Assembly (NCBI GenBank): GCA_010909165.1
Contig: MU008226.1
Location: forward strand, 79,624-143,623
Length of the DNA stretch: 64,000 nucleotides
Source: Anthoceros angustus
Lineage: Eukaryota > Streptophyta > Anthocerotopsida > Anthocerotales > Anthocerotaceae
Reading direction: 5' to 3'
Position 1 is the first letter of the stretch. The number at the start of each line of letters is the position of its first letter. The position numbers were made by a program, and so were the translations under genes. The notes below the pieces were generated by a model. That model searched no databases. It had not been told where the DNA came from and saw only the letters and a program-made list of their open reading frames with translations. Shown one piece after another: positions 44,003 to 55,600 of the stretch.

Positions 44003-44440
44003 TCATGACCTCCTTCTTTTCCACCTCCTCGACCACGGGCTTCTTCTTATTTTTCCGGGTTCTTCTTCTTCCATGACCTCCTGGATTCTTCTTGAGTCCT
44101 CTTCCTCTTCCTCCGATGCCTGCCTCTCATCATCCTCCTCTTCCGAGGGTTCTTCATCTCGAGTCCGTTTCTTCTTTTCTTCTTCCTCCCGGAGGAGTCC
44201 TCGGCCGCCGTTGGTGCATCGATTCTTCATAGTTCTCCGCCGCCCGCTCACATCTTCTTCGCCAACAAAGAAGACGTGCTTAGCCATTGGCTTGGATAAG
44301 CCACCGCGAACCAACGCATCACCGCATGGTAGTGTGAGTGGTGCCGTCCCGAGTGAGAACCGCTCGATCGATCCCAACTTCTCCGCCTTTCCTCGCCTGT
44401 TTCTCGAGTTTGACAAGACGTAGCCTTTGATCGATTCCAT
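44003..44440 (-). pseudogene. Acidic/basic gag segment (gypsy-2)
   Basis: A 145-residue minus-strand frame with a run of Glu/Asp/Ser and Lys/Arg. EEEEKKKRTRDEEPSEEEDD is followed by a second acidic block ending in MEEEEPGKIRRS. It follows the capsid-like region. Such charged tails occur in retroelement gag proteins, but a role is not shown by the sequence. Confidence 0.45.
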
Positions 44441-44860
44441 GGAATCTTTCTAAGAAGGCATCCTTCAATGCTTCAAGGTTGCGGTGCGCTCGGTGGCCCA
44501 GATTCGACCACCGAGTCAGACTCGCAGGACCCCTTGGAACAATGAGTCTGCATCCGAACCTTCTCCGTTGAAGTTTGCCCGACACAAATCCTCCGAAGGT
44601 TTCGTCTCTCTCCTTCTTACCTCCAAAGAGGAATACGCTTGCTTGGTCGACGTTGTTGCCATCGCTGATCGGTGATGAGGAACCGCCTTACCACCACCGA
44701 CTTGGTGCGCTTCCTCCTCTCGATCCGACAACTCCACCACGCTTACCTGGTTATCGCCCTCGCCGAGCGTTGCTCTCGGAGCGCCGGCGCACAACGTCCG
44801 ACTCTCTCAAGAATTCCCTTAACTACCTCACGCCCTCCACGCATCCACGCTACTACGGAA
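44319..44860 (-). pseudogene. Ty3/gypsy gag capsid-like region (gypsy-2)
   Basis: Two minus-strand frames (44794-44516 and 44585-44319) give VRRRETKPSEDLCRANFNGE and then a frame with EALKDAFLERFHGIDQRLRL. A Leu-Lys-x-Ala-Phe-Leu-x-Arg-Phe stretch is typical of the gypsy capsid (retrotrans_gag). The region lies directly downstream of the primer-binding site, as gag should. One frameshift separates the two halves. Confidence 0.7.
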
Positions 44861-44870
44861 CGATTTCATT

Positions 44871-44886
44871 CCCCGCAACGGCGCCA
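44871..44886 (-). promoter_or_regulatory. Primer-binding site, tRNA-Asp type (gypsy-2)
   Basis: The minus strand reads TGGCGCCGTTGCGGGG, which matches the 3' end of plant tRNA-Asp except for one missing base. It lies 3-4 bases after the LTR end CCACA. tRNA-Asp priming is known from Athila-type and some other plant gypsy elements. Confidence 0.8.
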
Positions 44887-44889
44887 AAA

Positions 44890-45720
44890 TGTGGCGCGAC
44901 TTTGCCGACGGCCACATAATCCTGTCGTTGTAGGAAGGAGTTCCCAAGGGAATGATAGCTCCGCTTGCGCTGCTTTGATTCTCGTCTTAGCCCTGCCCGC
45001 CCAACGCACGTCACGCCTAACTACTCATAAACACCGCAGCCCGGTATGGCCAAACGCTTAAGGACCTGTCACGTCGCTTCGCTCACGTCTCTCACACCTC
45101 TCGTCCTCCTCTCTCCACTCACACTACACTTATCACCTTAGGAAAGACGCTGGTTACAGGGCCCGACCTCCTCCGCTGCACTGGGCCTCCGTCCGGCTCA
45201 GACGCCTCCGAGTCCTCCGCTCACACGCTCGTCTGCTCGGCCGGGCTGCCTGGACGAGCACGGGTCCCCACCACCCTCGCACACCACAACACGTTAGGTC
45301 CGCCAGACCGATCAATCTCCGAGCCGCCGTGCTCGCCGACTCAGACTCACGTTAGCAAGAAGACACACAAAGGTCTGCAAGAACGCGCATCAACACCAAG
45401 AGAAAGATGATTTATTCAGGGCCCCTCTTATACTACGCCAAGTCGGCCTTTATTACACCCCTATTCTCGAAACACCAAGATACCCTAATCGGCCGCCTAC
45501 CATCCTATTCCTCCTCCTATCTCCTTCGGCGGTGGGCTGAAGGTCCCGGTTCCGCCTTGGGATTGGTGGTCCAATCTCCGTCTCGATCGACCCAATCGGA
45601 TGATCCGCGAGGCGGACCTCCTCTCCCGAATCTGCCAGTTACGGCGCCGACGACCGCACTGCCACAACGCCATCCCCTCGGCCTCCTGGTCCTCCTGGGC
45701 CACCCATTCGCTCCCCTAGC
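44890..45720 (-). repeat. gypsy-2 5' LTR (outer end undefined)
   Basis: On the minus strand the LTR ends ...GTCGCGCCACA three bases before the primer-binding site. Upstream are AATAAA (45411-45416) and TATAAGAG (45425-45432). The R region would then start near 45.40 kb and U5 would be about 500 bases. The outer TG end was not found. It could lie before or within the palindrome array at 45.73 kb. There is no partner LTR in the window. Confidence 0.6.
45411..45432 (-). promoter_or_regulatory. gypsy-2 LTR promoter and polyadenylation signal
   Basis: Minus strand GTATAAGAGGGGCC (TATA at 45425-45432) is followed by AATAAA at 45411-45416. The arrangement is the same as at 23.03 and 61.94 kb. Confidence 0.6.
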
Positions 45721-45729
45721 GTAAGTCAA

Positions 45730-45890
45730 GGGGCTCCTCGCCGAGTCCCGACCTCGAGGTCCGGTCTCGACCCGAGTCCGAACCCAAGGGTCCTTATTTC
45801 GAGTCCGCCCTGGGTCCGGCCTGCCTGGGTTCGGACCTCGGTCCGAGACACGGGTCCGTCCCCAACTCCGGACTCCTGTGGACCTCGTGC
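45730..45890. repeat. AGGTCCGGACCT palindrome array, copy C
   Basis: Degenerate units including CGACCTCGAGGTCCGGTCTC and GGTCCGGCC, then GTTCGGACCTCGGTCCGAGA. The array follows coiled-coil copy C on the minus strand. Confidence 0.65.
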
Positions 45891-47300
45891 TAGGTCCTCC
45901 TCCACCGACCCTTGTCTTGGGTTGGCTCCTCCTTCCACCTCCTCAGGCCCCCCTTCTCCCGAGGTGGTGAACTTACTGGGTCCGCCGGCCTCCGCCTCCT
46001 CGAGGCTCTTCTCCCCGCTCGTTCTCCAAACAGGCCCCTAGGGTCCTCGGCCGCCCGCGTGTCTTCCCCTCCGAGCCTTCCGGTCCGCCTATTGCAGCGG
46101 GCCGAGGCCGCCTCAGAGCTCGTGGTAATAGGCAAAGTCCGAATCCACTTGTTGATTGCCTCTTCCACGTGTGCCCGTACTCCCTTCGCCATAGGTGCTC
46201 GGAGCCGAGCTCGCCTGCTCGCTTGGACCACCTCCCCGCCAGTTTGATGGAGCCGGGCTGCCTCGAGGCTGCGGTCACCTCCGCTTGCCACTCCGCCTGC
46301 TCCAACTCCCGCTGCTTCCGCTCCCCGCCGCCCTCCGCCATAACGCAGCTGCTCCCTTCTCACCGACCAGCCGCCTCTCGCCTCCGTCCATTCTGGCGCT
46401 AACTCGCCATCTCCTCTCTGCATTTGGGCAACTCGCTGATCGGGCTCGCCTGTCTTCTCCATCTCGCCGCCTCCCCTGCTCCATCGCCATCCTCCGTCCG
46501 CCAATGAGCCGAGCCTTATTTCGCCTCGTGACCCCGCCTACCATTCCTCTCAATGGTAGTTTGAGTCAGCCCAAAGTCTCCTTGCGGTCCTCCATCTCCG
46601 CCGGCCGCCCACCTCCGCCGAGTCCGAGATCCTCCATCTCCTTGTCGCTTTGGCCTGGCTGGTCCGCTGCTCCGCCTCGCTCCATCTTCGTGCAGAGCCG
46701 GAGGCGCCTATCTCCGCCAAGTCTTGGATTCTCTCATTGAGAACCCCTTGCGCTCCGACGCTGCCTTGGAGTTGTAACTCCAAGGTGTCCTTGCTGCCTC
46801 CAGCTCCGCCGCCTCCTTCTACCTCTTGCACTGCCTCGAGGTCCCGATTTCCGGGCCGGGCCTCTGTTTCGCACGCTCGTCTGCTTGCTCCCACCGCTCG
46901 GCCTTCGAGTGGGCTACCCCCGCCCTCCACCGGCCCGATCACGCCGATAGTGATCGCGGCTCGCCGTGGCCTCCGCCTGGCCACCTTCACCGAGCCTCCG
47001 GCTTGGCTGTCAGTCGGGCCGCCTCCGCGATCCGCGCCTCTCCGCTTGCGCCCGGCCTCGCCTCGCTGCCTCCGCCTCGCAGAGGTCCTCCGCTTGGGCC
47101 TCCTGCTTCACCGCCTCCACTGAAGGAATTTAGTCCGGTCCTGCGGATGGACCAGACCTCCTCTCGCCTCCGGCGCTTCCTCAATCCGGCCGAGAGCTTG
47201 GCCTTCCTCCGCCTCTCCCTCCAACCGCCTCCTGGAGGAGTACCATGTGCCTCCGGGTGGCTTCTACCTCCGGGTCTCGCCATCCCAGAGACCCGCCTAC
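45890..47300 (-). pseudogene. Arg/Glu-rich coiled-coil ORF, copy C (minus strand)
   Basis: Minus-strand frames at 46990-46550 (146 residues) and 46504-45890 (204 residues) carry the family blocks. GVLNERIQDLAEIG lies at about 46740-46700, preceded by DTLELQLQ. AHVEEAI lies near 46175, followed in another frame by DFAYYH. The order matches copies B and D, so this is an inverted copy. Upstream (47.3-47.0 kb) is an Arg/Gly-rich stretch. It is read toward the gypsy-2 LTR, on the same strand. It could be the 3' gene of a neighbouring element sharing this LTR, or part of an unusually long LTR. Confidence 0.55.
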
Positions 47301-47334
47301 GGTGATGGTACCTGCCTCCCACCGTAGGTAGGTT

Positions 47335-48450
47335 GCCTTCTTCCCTCTGTTCCTTATGGCACTATGGGCTCTCTCGCCATTTCTTCTCCAAACTCCTCGA
47401 GTCCATATCGCTTGTGACCTCATCAAAGTCTAAGGCCCTAGCTTAATACGCATGAGGGCCTCCCTATCATCATCGTGTGGCCCAAGCATCCTCCTCTTCA
47501 CAATTATTGTAGGCCTCCACACACCGTGCCATCGCCCATATTTTTGGCAATGGGTTTACACTCCAAACTACCACCATGCGCTTCATGAGTTGGGGTTTCT
47601 TGGCCTTGAAACCCTTCACGGCATCCACACAGCTTCCTCCGAACCAGCCTCATCCTTGCAGCTTGGCTCTTAGCAATCCCATGAGGAGAACAAACACCAA
47701 GCTAAGCACCAAGAACACTAAGGACGTCCCCTCTTAGAAGAAATTCACTCTCAAAACCAAGCCAAGGCACAAGACCCAAGAAATTGGTGCCACAAGAAAG
47801 AGAACACCAAGAGGAGATGGCGGCATCACTCTTAAGAGGCACACACACACAGAGGGCGCACACACAAGCTCTAGCTCACTCCTCTCTGCACTTTTACAGT
47901 ACCCTCCTTCTCATGCGACAATTATAGCAACAGAGCTCCTAAATTGCAGCCATAGATTTGAGTGGTTGCCGCAAGCCATATCCCATCCATTATTTACATG
48001 ACCAGCCATAACCTCTAATTTCTATCGTAGCCATCAATCCCCACCATGAATCTAAGGATCCTTTCCATCCATCTTGCACAAATTCAAGACCCTAGTTGGT
48101 TTGCACCAAGAAGGCTCTTAAGTCATCAATCCTTCACTCTTGTGCAAGAGCAACATTCCCTGCATCTCCTTGGCCCTAGGCGCTCCATAGAGACCATCCT
48201 ACCCATCAAAACCCAAGGAAAAAGCTCAATCCTCAGCCTCCAAAATCAGTTGGCCCTGCAACTCCCTACTAAGAACTTTCCCAATCAGCTCCCGTGTCTT
48301 TTGCAAATATAAGCACTCCTCGCACAAAAGGCACCCCATCCGAGTCTGATCCCATAGGACGCTTAACTCCGAGTTCTTATATCCACATATCCAACCAAGT
48401 TCATCTTGCCGCATACATTTTACTCATTCATTATTGAACTCCTCACCAAG
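47335..48450. other. Non-coding block of copy 2 (matches 8.78-9.89 kb)
   Basis: No domain on either strand. It is the counterpart of the first block of copy 1 and carries the same landmarks, such as GGTTTCTTGGCCTTGAAACC. Confidence 0.5.
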
Positions 48451-48880
48451 CTCCTATCCCACACTTCTCCTTAGCGAACTCCTCAAGACCTCGAATCAGC
48501 CTACCTTGCTGCCCAATTCTCCTCGCCACCACAACGACCTCCTTCACACCTACTTGCATTGCCTTCATGATGCACCCCATTGATTCCTTCACCATATTGC
48601 AGCCCATCCGCAATACTACCTTCTGCTGCCACCTCCATCTGCAGCCCAAATTCAATATGAGAGCTCTACCATGGCCTCTCCTAGTTCGACACGGCCCTAT
48701 CATCCCATCCTCATCATTACTCCACGCAAGTACTTCCACATGCTCACGCCATGGCCTCCTCTTGCAAATGACTAGCATCTCACCTGGCCCTACATGTAGC
48801 TCTCTCCATCACTCCTCCTCATGCTCCCATTGCAAGAAGCTCCAGCACAAGAACTTCCAATTAGCTTGCCACTGCATCGA
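48440..48880 (-). pseudogene. Gag-like remnant in copy 2 (minus strand)
   Basis: Minus-strand frame 48778-48443 (111 residues) includes GVKEVVVVARRIGQQGRL and then LEEFAKEKCGIG, matching copy 1 at 10.0-9.8 kb. The longer open frame here suggests that this copy is closer to the original. It also has an inverted relative at 25.8-26.17 kb. Function not recognised. Confidence 0.4.
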
Positions 48881-49060
48881 CCTCCCTTAGACCAAGTGAC
48901 CATTCTGCCTTCGTGCATCTTCTCTTCCTCTGCCTCTTCATCCTTCATTGTGCAGCTTCTTCCCCCTTCCGCCAGAAGTGCTTACCTAACAGTAGGCTGC
49001 CTACCTCGGTCTTTGGGTACGGGCTATAGTGGGTACCCCACCCACTCCTTGCGTGTTGTT

Positions 49061-49094
49061 CCTATCACGGTAGGGTGCACCTACCATGGTAGCG
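49061..49094. repeat. CCTACC/GGTAGG palindrome pair in copy 2
   Basis: CCTATCACGGTAGGG (49061-49075) and CACCTACCATGGTAGCG (49078-49094), the counterparts of 10571-10605. Confidence 0.7.
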
Positions 49095-49615
49095 TCTCCC
49101 TATACACCATTTGGCCCTATCCGGCCTGCATCTCTGAGCTCCTCTCAGGGCTCGCTCATGGAGGTTTCCTCCTCCTCCCGACAACCCCTCGGGTTCTACC
49201 TTGCTTCCTCCTCTTCCTTCGCAGAGTCCTCCAGCCTTGATGCCGTAGCTGATGCCTTGTCCTCCTGTCATAAAAGGCAATGGTCTTTCCATGCTTGGCC
49301 TCGGATGGACAATCTTGAATGGATGCCAAGAACCTTCCAGCTCCTTGCATTTCCACACACACACCCGGCCTTGACCTCGCCTCTTGCTCCCCGGCTCTTA
49401 TACCCTTGCTTTTCCGCACGAGTTTCCAATTGCTGTGATTTGAAGAAGGAATTCTCTAAGGCGTTCCACGGATTCTTACATCTTCTCCAGCAAGTTGAGA
49501 GTCCCTTCTCATAATTTCTCTTCAATTTGGACATGCCTTGCTCTTCCCAACACTCTTTTGGGCTTGGGCAAGCATTGCCTTCTTCCTTCCTTCTTCCTTC
49601 TTCTTCTTGTTGCAC
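49065..49615 (-). pseudogene. Gag-like ORF fragments in copy 2 (minus strand)
   Basis: Partner of 11117-10628. Shared peptides are ALENSFFKSQ, KQGYKSRG, CKELEGSWHPFKIVH and PEGLSGGGGNLHERA. The acidic run seen in copy 1 after the Phe-Tyr stretch is shifted here. The two copies disagree on frame in several places, which hinders any reading of the original protein. Confidence 0.45.
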
Positions 49616-49789
49616 CTACTTGTCTTGCCTATTTTCCTCCCCACGCCTAGCTTGCCTCTTCTCTATCCTGCACAGGCGCACGTACATCGTAATATGTGGG
49701 GCTCTTCACAGACTCTTGGTGTGGCGCCTTCTGCGGTTGGCGCTTCCTCACCTTCAAGTTGTGACCTCCTACACACATGCAGATTATAA

Positions 49790-50325
49790 GATAACTTGGG
49801 GTTAGGAATGGTAACTACCAATCTACTACGCCCTTGGATATGCACCACGTGGCACCTTTTCCTGATTGATTGGAGTTTCCCAATTCCTCTTATACTAAGA
49901 TACTATTCCCCTAGTTTCCTAACGCCCAATCTAGCTTTTAATTTCCTATTCGACCCATTTATCTAGTCCACTATTGGTGGGCATATATAGTGATATCTCC
50001 TATCCTAATTTCCCTTTTAGCCGAGGCGCTTGACCTACCGGTAGTGCCTTCCTCTTAGCCTACCGTCGAGTGTGGCAGCCCTCTCGGTAGTCTCACCGCC
50101 CCTTCGGGCTGCCTTCCTGTCTCGCCTAAGGGTCATTTTGACCCGTTTCTTTTCCTTGAGATATCCTCTCTGCCTCCCTAACAGTATCCTACAATTCCAG
50201 CTTCAAAGATTTCAGAAAATTCCCTAGCATGATCCCCTTCAATCGTTTTTAGCCAAAAAAAATCAAGTTCGTTCTTCCTCGGCTCTTTTGGGCTGGTTGC
50301 CCAAACTTTGCCCACACCAGCGCCA
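49790..50325. repeat. LTR-like promoter segment in copy 2
   Basis: Counterpart of 11.33-11.80 kb, with GGGCATATATAGTGATATC, GGGTCATTTTGACC and AGCCAAAAAAAATCAAG. The next 75 bases (50325-50400) are unrelated to copy 1. Confidence 0.5.
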
Positions 50326-51780
50326 TGCAGATATTTGAAATTCTGACCTCATTTTATTGGTTGCTCAAGTCGATCCTTAAACGAGGCGTCGATACCCCCT
50401 CGTGAGATGGTTCATCAAGCAAACTAAGCCCAGGGAATCCAGTCCGTGTGAAGCATAGTGACAAGACACGCTAAGATCACCAAGATCCTAGCCGCTGACA
50501 AAATCTTGATGCCATCCGGTCATGCTTTAGATTGACAACCCGGATCTATCGATATCCAGGCATCCATCATCCGTATCGCCGCGCTATCACCACGACACCA
50601 ATTTCTTGAGCCCCAGAACCATCGTAAAAATACGGGCGTCTAATACCGCCAGCGTCATTTGCATGGTTCAAGCAAGGCGACAAGAAACCGCCGCCGATGG
50701 TCATCGCTTCCCAACAAGCAATCCATGAGTGATGGGTAGGAGCAGACAAAACTAGTAATCGCAACCGTCCGGGTCAGAAGCTTGTCCAAAAGGCCCTTGC
50801 CTTGCGGACTCCAATTTCCAGGATCCTGCAGACGAGTCAACCGGGCACATCCAACCGTCGCAACGCGTTATGCTAAACTAGGTCGACACCCCAAAGTACA
50901 GCTAGCAATCATCTAAAGACTATGCCCATCTGCAGTCGTCACACATGCATCCCTATCACCATTCTCATGCAATCTTGTGACCAGACATGATTCCAAGCAG
51001 ACGATACCATCCAGTCAATTCAACGCTTGTCCCGAGCGTTTCTCACCACCCACCGTCATTCCTTGCTTCCTGTGGTCAAACATCGACCTCGGCCTCACTC
51101 CAGAGAAATCTAGCACCCACGCGTAGTAACATGTACGCGCATCACACTCAATTTCCAGCAATCAGCGCAAGCGCCACGGTAGTAAAACCATCGTCGCTGC
51201 GACGCTGCGCCATTGTATGGCTCCATGCATTGGCAGCAGCCAGAACCCTCAAACATGGTCGCCGTTTCCGTAAGCAAACCATGATGATGCGGGGAGTAGC
51301 AAAACCATCAATCGCCTAACCCGTCCGATCAAAAGGCCCGTAGAGGCCTTGCTGCGGGTTCCGATTTTCTAGTGTGATCCTGCGACGATTTAACAGCACA
51401 TCCCACGTGGTAGCAGCTGTTACGCAAAACTAGGTTGGCCCACCGCAAGCATAAGCGATCATCCGTAGCATAATGTCCATCTTGTCGTCACCGTATGCTA
51501 TCCTATAAACCATTCATATGTAATCTTGTGCCCAAGAAATCGCTAAATCGACAATCGATACCACCTATTTTCTCATTCAACCTAAGAAAGCCCTTGAGTC
51601 AAGATCCCAACGGATGACAATTCCAGACATGCATCCAATACGAGGCATCCAGTAAAATGTAGCGCGAACAACACATTCTATAGCCACGCCCACCGCCGGA
51701 TCACGAAGTATCTTGTGTTGATCGAGACCAAGTATTTGGAAGCCGAAGACATAAACCCTAGCAACCATTGAGTCATCTAT
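50326..51780. other. Non-coding block of copy 2 (matches 11.80-13.27 kb)
   Basis: No gene seen. It shows the same internal repetition as copy 1. Indels against copy 1 are very dense here. Confidence 0.45.
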
Positions 51781-52915
51781 CCAACCGCTTCTAGATCATG
51801 CCGAGAAAACAAAACTTTGAAGTTTAGAAGACTAGACCATGGATGACCAAATCAAGGTCTAGCTTCTTGGATGAACAAAGATGGTGTTGGTCAACACCCC
51901 TCCCTTCCTTCTTGACCACCAAAAGGGATCATCGGCCCGCTTCGGATCCTTGGTGAGACGGGATCCATTGCACATCCACTAATTCTAAGGTTGCATAGTG
52001 AAGTAGAAGAGAGGAGAAAGGTTCAACCTTGGTAGCCATGGCTAGCTTGGGGAGGCAACGCGACAAAGAGACCAAGGTACTAAGTAAGGTGATCACGCAA
52101 ATAGAGGGGGAGCAATAGAGAGAATGACAATCATCAAAGGTAGAGGCTAAGCATAGGAGAGGAAGGGAGGAACCCCAACCAAAGTTTGGAGGAAGGGATT
52201 TCATTGGGTAGCAAATTCTATCCAACCTCACAAGTTATATAATCCTATTGGGCAGCCATTCCTACCAATGATAACCCACAAGGAATCAACCCATCTTTAA
52301 CAAACATACATAGGTCGATCCCTCATTTATAGCCTAGTAGTATATATTAAAAGTGAAACAAGGTCCGAGGTCATAAATGTACACATGGCCCATATGAGGT
52401 GTTAATATGCCCAAGTGGGTACTATGTCCTTCTACCAATAAAAGGTGATAGCCTTGGAAAAAGGCAAGCATATTCATATTCTATTCACTCCATAGTTATC
52501 AAGAGTCTAATGGTGCATTTTTATGGGTTAGACACTCTCTAAGGTCAAAAACAAAACATATGAAAGATACTTGTGCAAACATCACGCTTCCAAGTTTATT
52601 ATCCAAAAAGACAAATAAAACAGCATACATATTAGACTCTTGAATTAAAATTTATCTCAAAAATCAAGGAAAACAACCATATTAGTAAGAAAATAATAAA
52701 GGGTAAATAATAATAAAATCAATAAAAATTCCTTCACAAATTAGTATTACGTAAACATTGAAGGAATAGATTTACTGTTCATCGATGGGATGTTTGGGAT
52801 GGATAAACATCATTTAGAAGCACCAATCTATACACAAAGGGCAAATTCATGGATCTCATAGGAACATAACTCTCTCTTGGATAGATGGATAGATAGAGAT
52901 AGATATCCTAGACTA
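51781..52915. other. AT-rich block of copy 2, nearly identical to 13.27-14.40 kb
   Basis: No gene seen. Long runs are identical to copy 1. A GATA microsatellite lies at 52880-52906. Confidence 0.6.
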
Positions 52916-54300
52916 CATCGCATAATTTCTGACATGGTCGAGGTCATTTCAAGCAAAGGTGATGTTTAGATAGATCCAAAGTCCAATCCATGGAAGGATT
53001 TTGTCAAATAGGTCTCTTATTCCATAAGCCTTGGCGTGAGATCCGTGATATTCCTCCACCTCATGGTGCCAAAATATCACATTTGTCGTGCACACTGATT
53101 GCCAGAAGGCATGCATCTGCAGCTATTCACCTGTCAGGTATAGTTGAGCATCTGACCAAATCAAGAAGTAAGCTATCTTTCAGATTATGACCTGCCTTGA
53201 TCCACCTACCCAAATCCAGCGTCACACCGTTATGCCGTCGTATATGCACCATATCACCTCATAGCACCATTTTTCTAGCAATCAACGAAAAAACCACCGT
53301 GGTAGTAAATCGGAACGCTCAGATTTGTGCCACTTGTATGGCACTATGGCTGGCAACATGAACCCTCAAGCGATGTTCATCATTCCCAGAACATCCTGCG
53401 ATGGCGGGGAGGTTCCTTTACCCATCCGATCGGAAAGCGCTTCTCGGCCCCTCCTTCGGCAGACACGAATAAGGGCCGCAGCATCCATTTGATGAGCTGC
53501 TTTTTTCGCCTCTCCGCCACAACTCATATACATCATTAGAAACATCAACGAGCGTCGCCCCGCATCTTAGTCTCCCACATCACATACTCATATGTATCAT
53601 TGCACTAAACAGAAAGGCACCCACTGCCCCTGCTTTCTCTCCAAGTCGCCAGTGAGTCTAAGATATCACACACTTCCTTGCAACAACAGTACTCCATTTT
53701 GTCATTTTCAGATCACCACATTACCATGAACCATCATGCATTCTCGAGCAAACGTCGGTCATCAATTAACCAGTGGTAGGGAAAACCGGGGCACCCCAGG
53801 TCCTCCCACTATAAGCGGCCACTTATCCCACCGCCCGTCAAACGTTGGGTTTCGTCCCATGAGACTCGTGTGAAATTCAAGGTCGTGACAACCGATCGCC
53901 ACCTCTGAGACACAACTCACCTTCTACACGAGCAAGGCGCCTACTCTCTCTTCGTGCACACTTGCACCTGTCCTCCTAAGACCCAACCTCGACCTACAAC
54001 GACACAACACAATTGCGAGGTCCTCCGGCCGAGGAGCCTACCAGGGCGCCAGGACCCCTGATCCACAGCGATTGTCCCTACTTAAGACCACTCTTCTCCA
54101 CTCGGGGAGCGCTCTTTTACTTGCGGGATTGGCCCCTTAGGGCTCCCTGTGGCCTTCCACTAACACCTACACCTCTAATCCTCTACTCATCTCCTCATCC
54201 TCCTCATCCTCTTCCTCCTAGTCTAACCTCGACTTGGGTTTCGACTTCGCCCTTACGGCACAATGCGCCTGGGTCGGCCTCCACCGCAAGTTCTTCCTTG
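52916..54300. other. Non-coding and LTR-like block of copy 2 (matches 14.4-15.77 kb)
   Basis: No gene seen. The part 54.0-54.3 kb is the LTR-like segment that aligns in reverse with 28.2-28.56 kb. A stretch at 53.76-53.86 kb is not found in copy 1. Confidence 0.45.
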
Positions 54301-55600
54301 GGCATTCTAACGTGGAGTTTGACACCATTCGAGCGCCACCAGGAGTCTTTCCCTGTGGCTCAATCTCCAAACAGGTGTCGGAGGCGGAGGAGAGAACTCT
54401 TGAGGAAGCTACATGTGCTAACATTTTCAAAGTTCCGTGAGGAAGAAGAGGTTGTTTAAGAGCGAGGAGGTTGTACCACAACAAGGAGGAAGGAGGAAGG
54501 TCGAGGAGTTCCGATCAAGGGTGAGGTCAGAATCGAGCATGGGTTAGTAATTTCAAGGTACATCTTCCGCTTCCTCGCAAGAGGAGGACTTTTAGGGATT
54601 GTCGAGCTCTTCTAGCTCGATTTTGTCGTCGTTAGAGGAAGGCAAGAGGGTGAGATTTGGCAAGGAGAAGTTGGGGTATGAAATCTAATGGCTGAGCTTT
54701 CACAAGGTCTTGTTCGAATTATTGCCCAGCTTGCTGCCCTTTCAACCTTGCTTGTTAGGAGGACTGAGGCGCTTGTGTGCCCAAGTCTGTGTATAGTACA
54801 TCCCTTGCCATTTGTTTACCCTGCCAAGACAGGTGGAATTGCTGGGGAGGTGTGCCCACAGTTTTGTGGACGCCCATGACCATGATAGGAGGAAATAGAG
54901 GTGGTGGAGTCACACCCACAGTACCAGCAGATGTGAGATTTGGGGAGAAGAAACGAGATCACATGTTGGTCCGTTGAGAACTCTGCGAAGGAAGAGGGGA
55001 GTCTTTGTATGATTATGTAGAGGGATTTATGGTTACTCAAGAGAGTACCACCACGTCCGGAAGGAGTGACCTTTTCCGATAAAAGTTTGGGAAGTTCGGG
55101 AGGAATGTGATGCTATAGAAGACGAGAGCTAGAGTGTAAGGTAGCAAGGATTTCTAAGTACCTAGGTGTAGAGGAGATGGTAGAGTTGAAGAAGTTGCGG
55201 GAGCAACATGTGAATGAAGGTCTTATTTCTCGATAAAATCGAAACGGAGGCCACAGATGACCGACGAGGAGTTGGTTGCCAAAGCCCAGTCGAAGGGGAG
55301 GACGTGAGCATGTTGTAGACAGGCCTAAGGATTGATCAGCAAGACTTGTTGCCGCAGAGAGGCCAAATGAGCAAGAAGGGAGTTGTGCAGGAAGGTTGCA
55401 GCAGGACAACTGGAAATCGAGAGGATAAGAGGCGCCAGCATGGGCGCGAGGAGGAGGCTGAATGCCTCAAGGGTGAGCAGTCAGGAGAAGTGGAGGCCAT
55501 CACGATGGCAAAGAAGAAGCAAAACGGACGAGCACCGAGCCAACAGGAAGGCGCCCCACTTGGCGAGGTCAAGCCAGCGCCATGAGGCCGCGAGGAGGAG
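54300..55600 (+). pseudogene. Decayed gag-like coding block in copy 2
   Basis: The clearest remnants of this plus-strand protein are here. MAELSQGLVRIIAQLAALS begins at 54688. KVARISKYLGVEEMVELKKL is at about 55138-55200, followed by REQHVNEGLISR. MTDEELVAKAQSKGRT is at about 55258-55305. The downstream frame 55346-55585 is Glu/Arg/Lys-rich. These stretches have normal-looking residue use, unlike the surrounding biased frames, and suggest a helical gag-type protein. No domain name can be given. Copy 1 (15.8-17.0 kb) carries the same blocks in a more broken form. Confidence 0.45.

Noticed and set aside
54013-54459. 148-residue plus-strand ORF
   Set aside because: Pro/Ser/Leu-rich, overlaps an LTR-like segment read on the other strand, and is not kept in copy 1.
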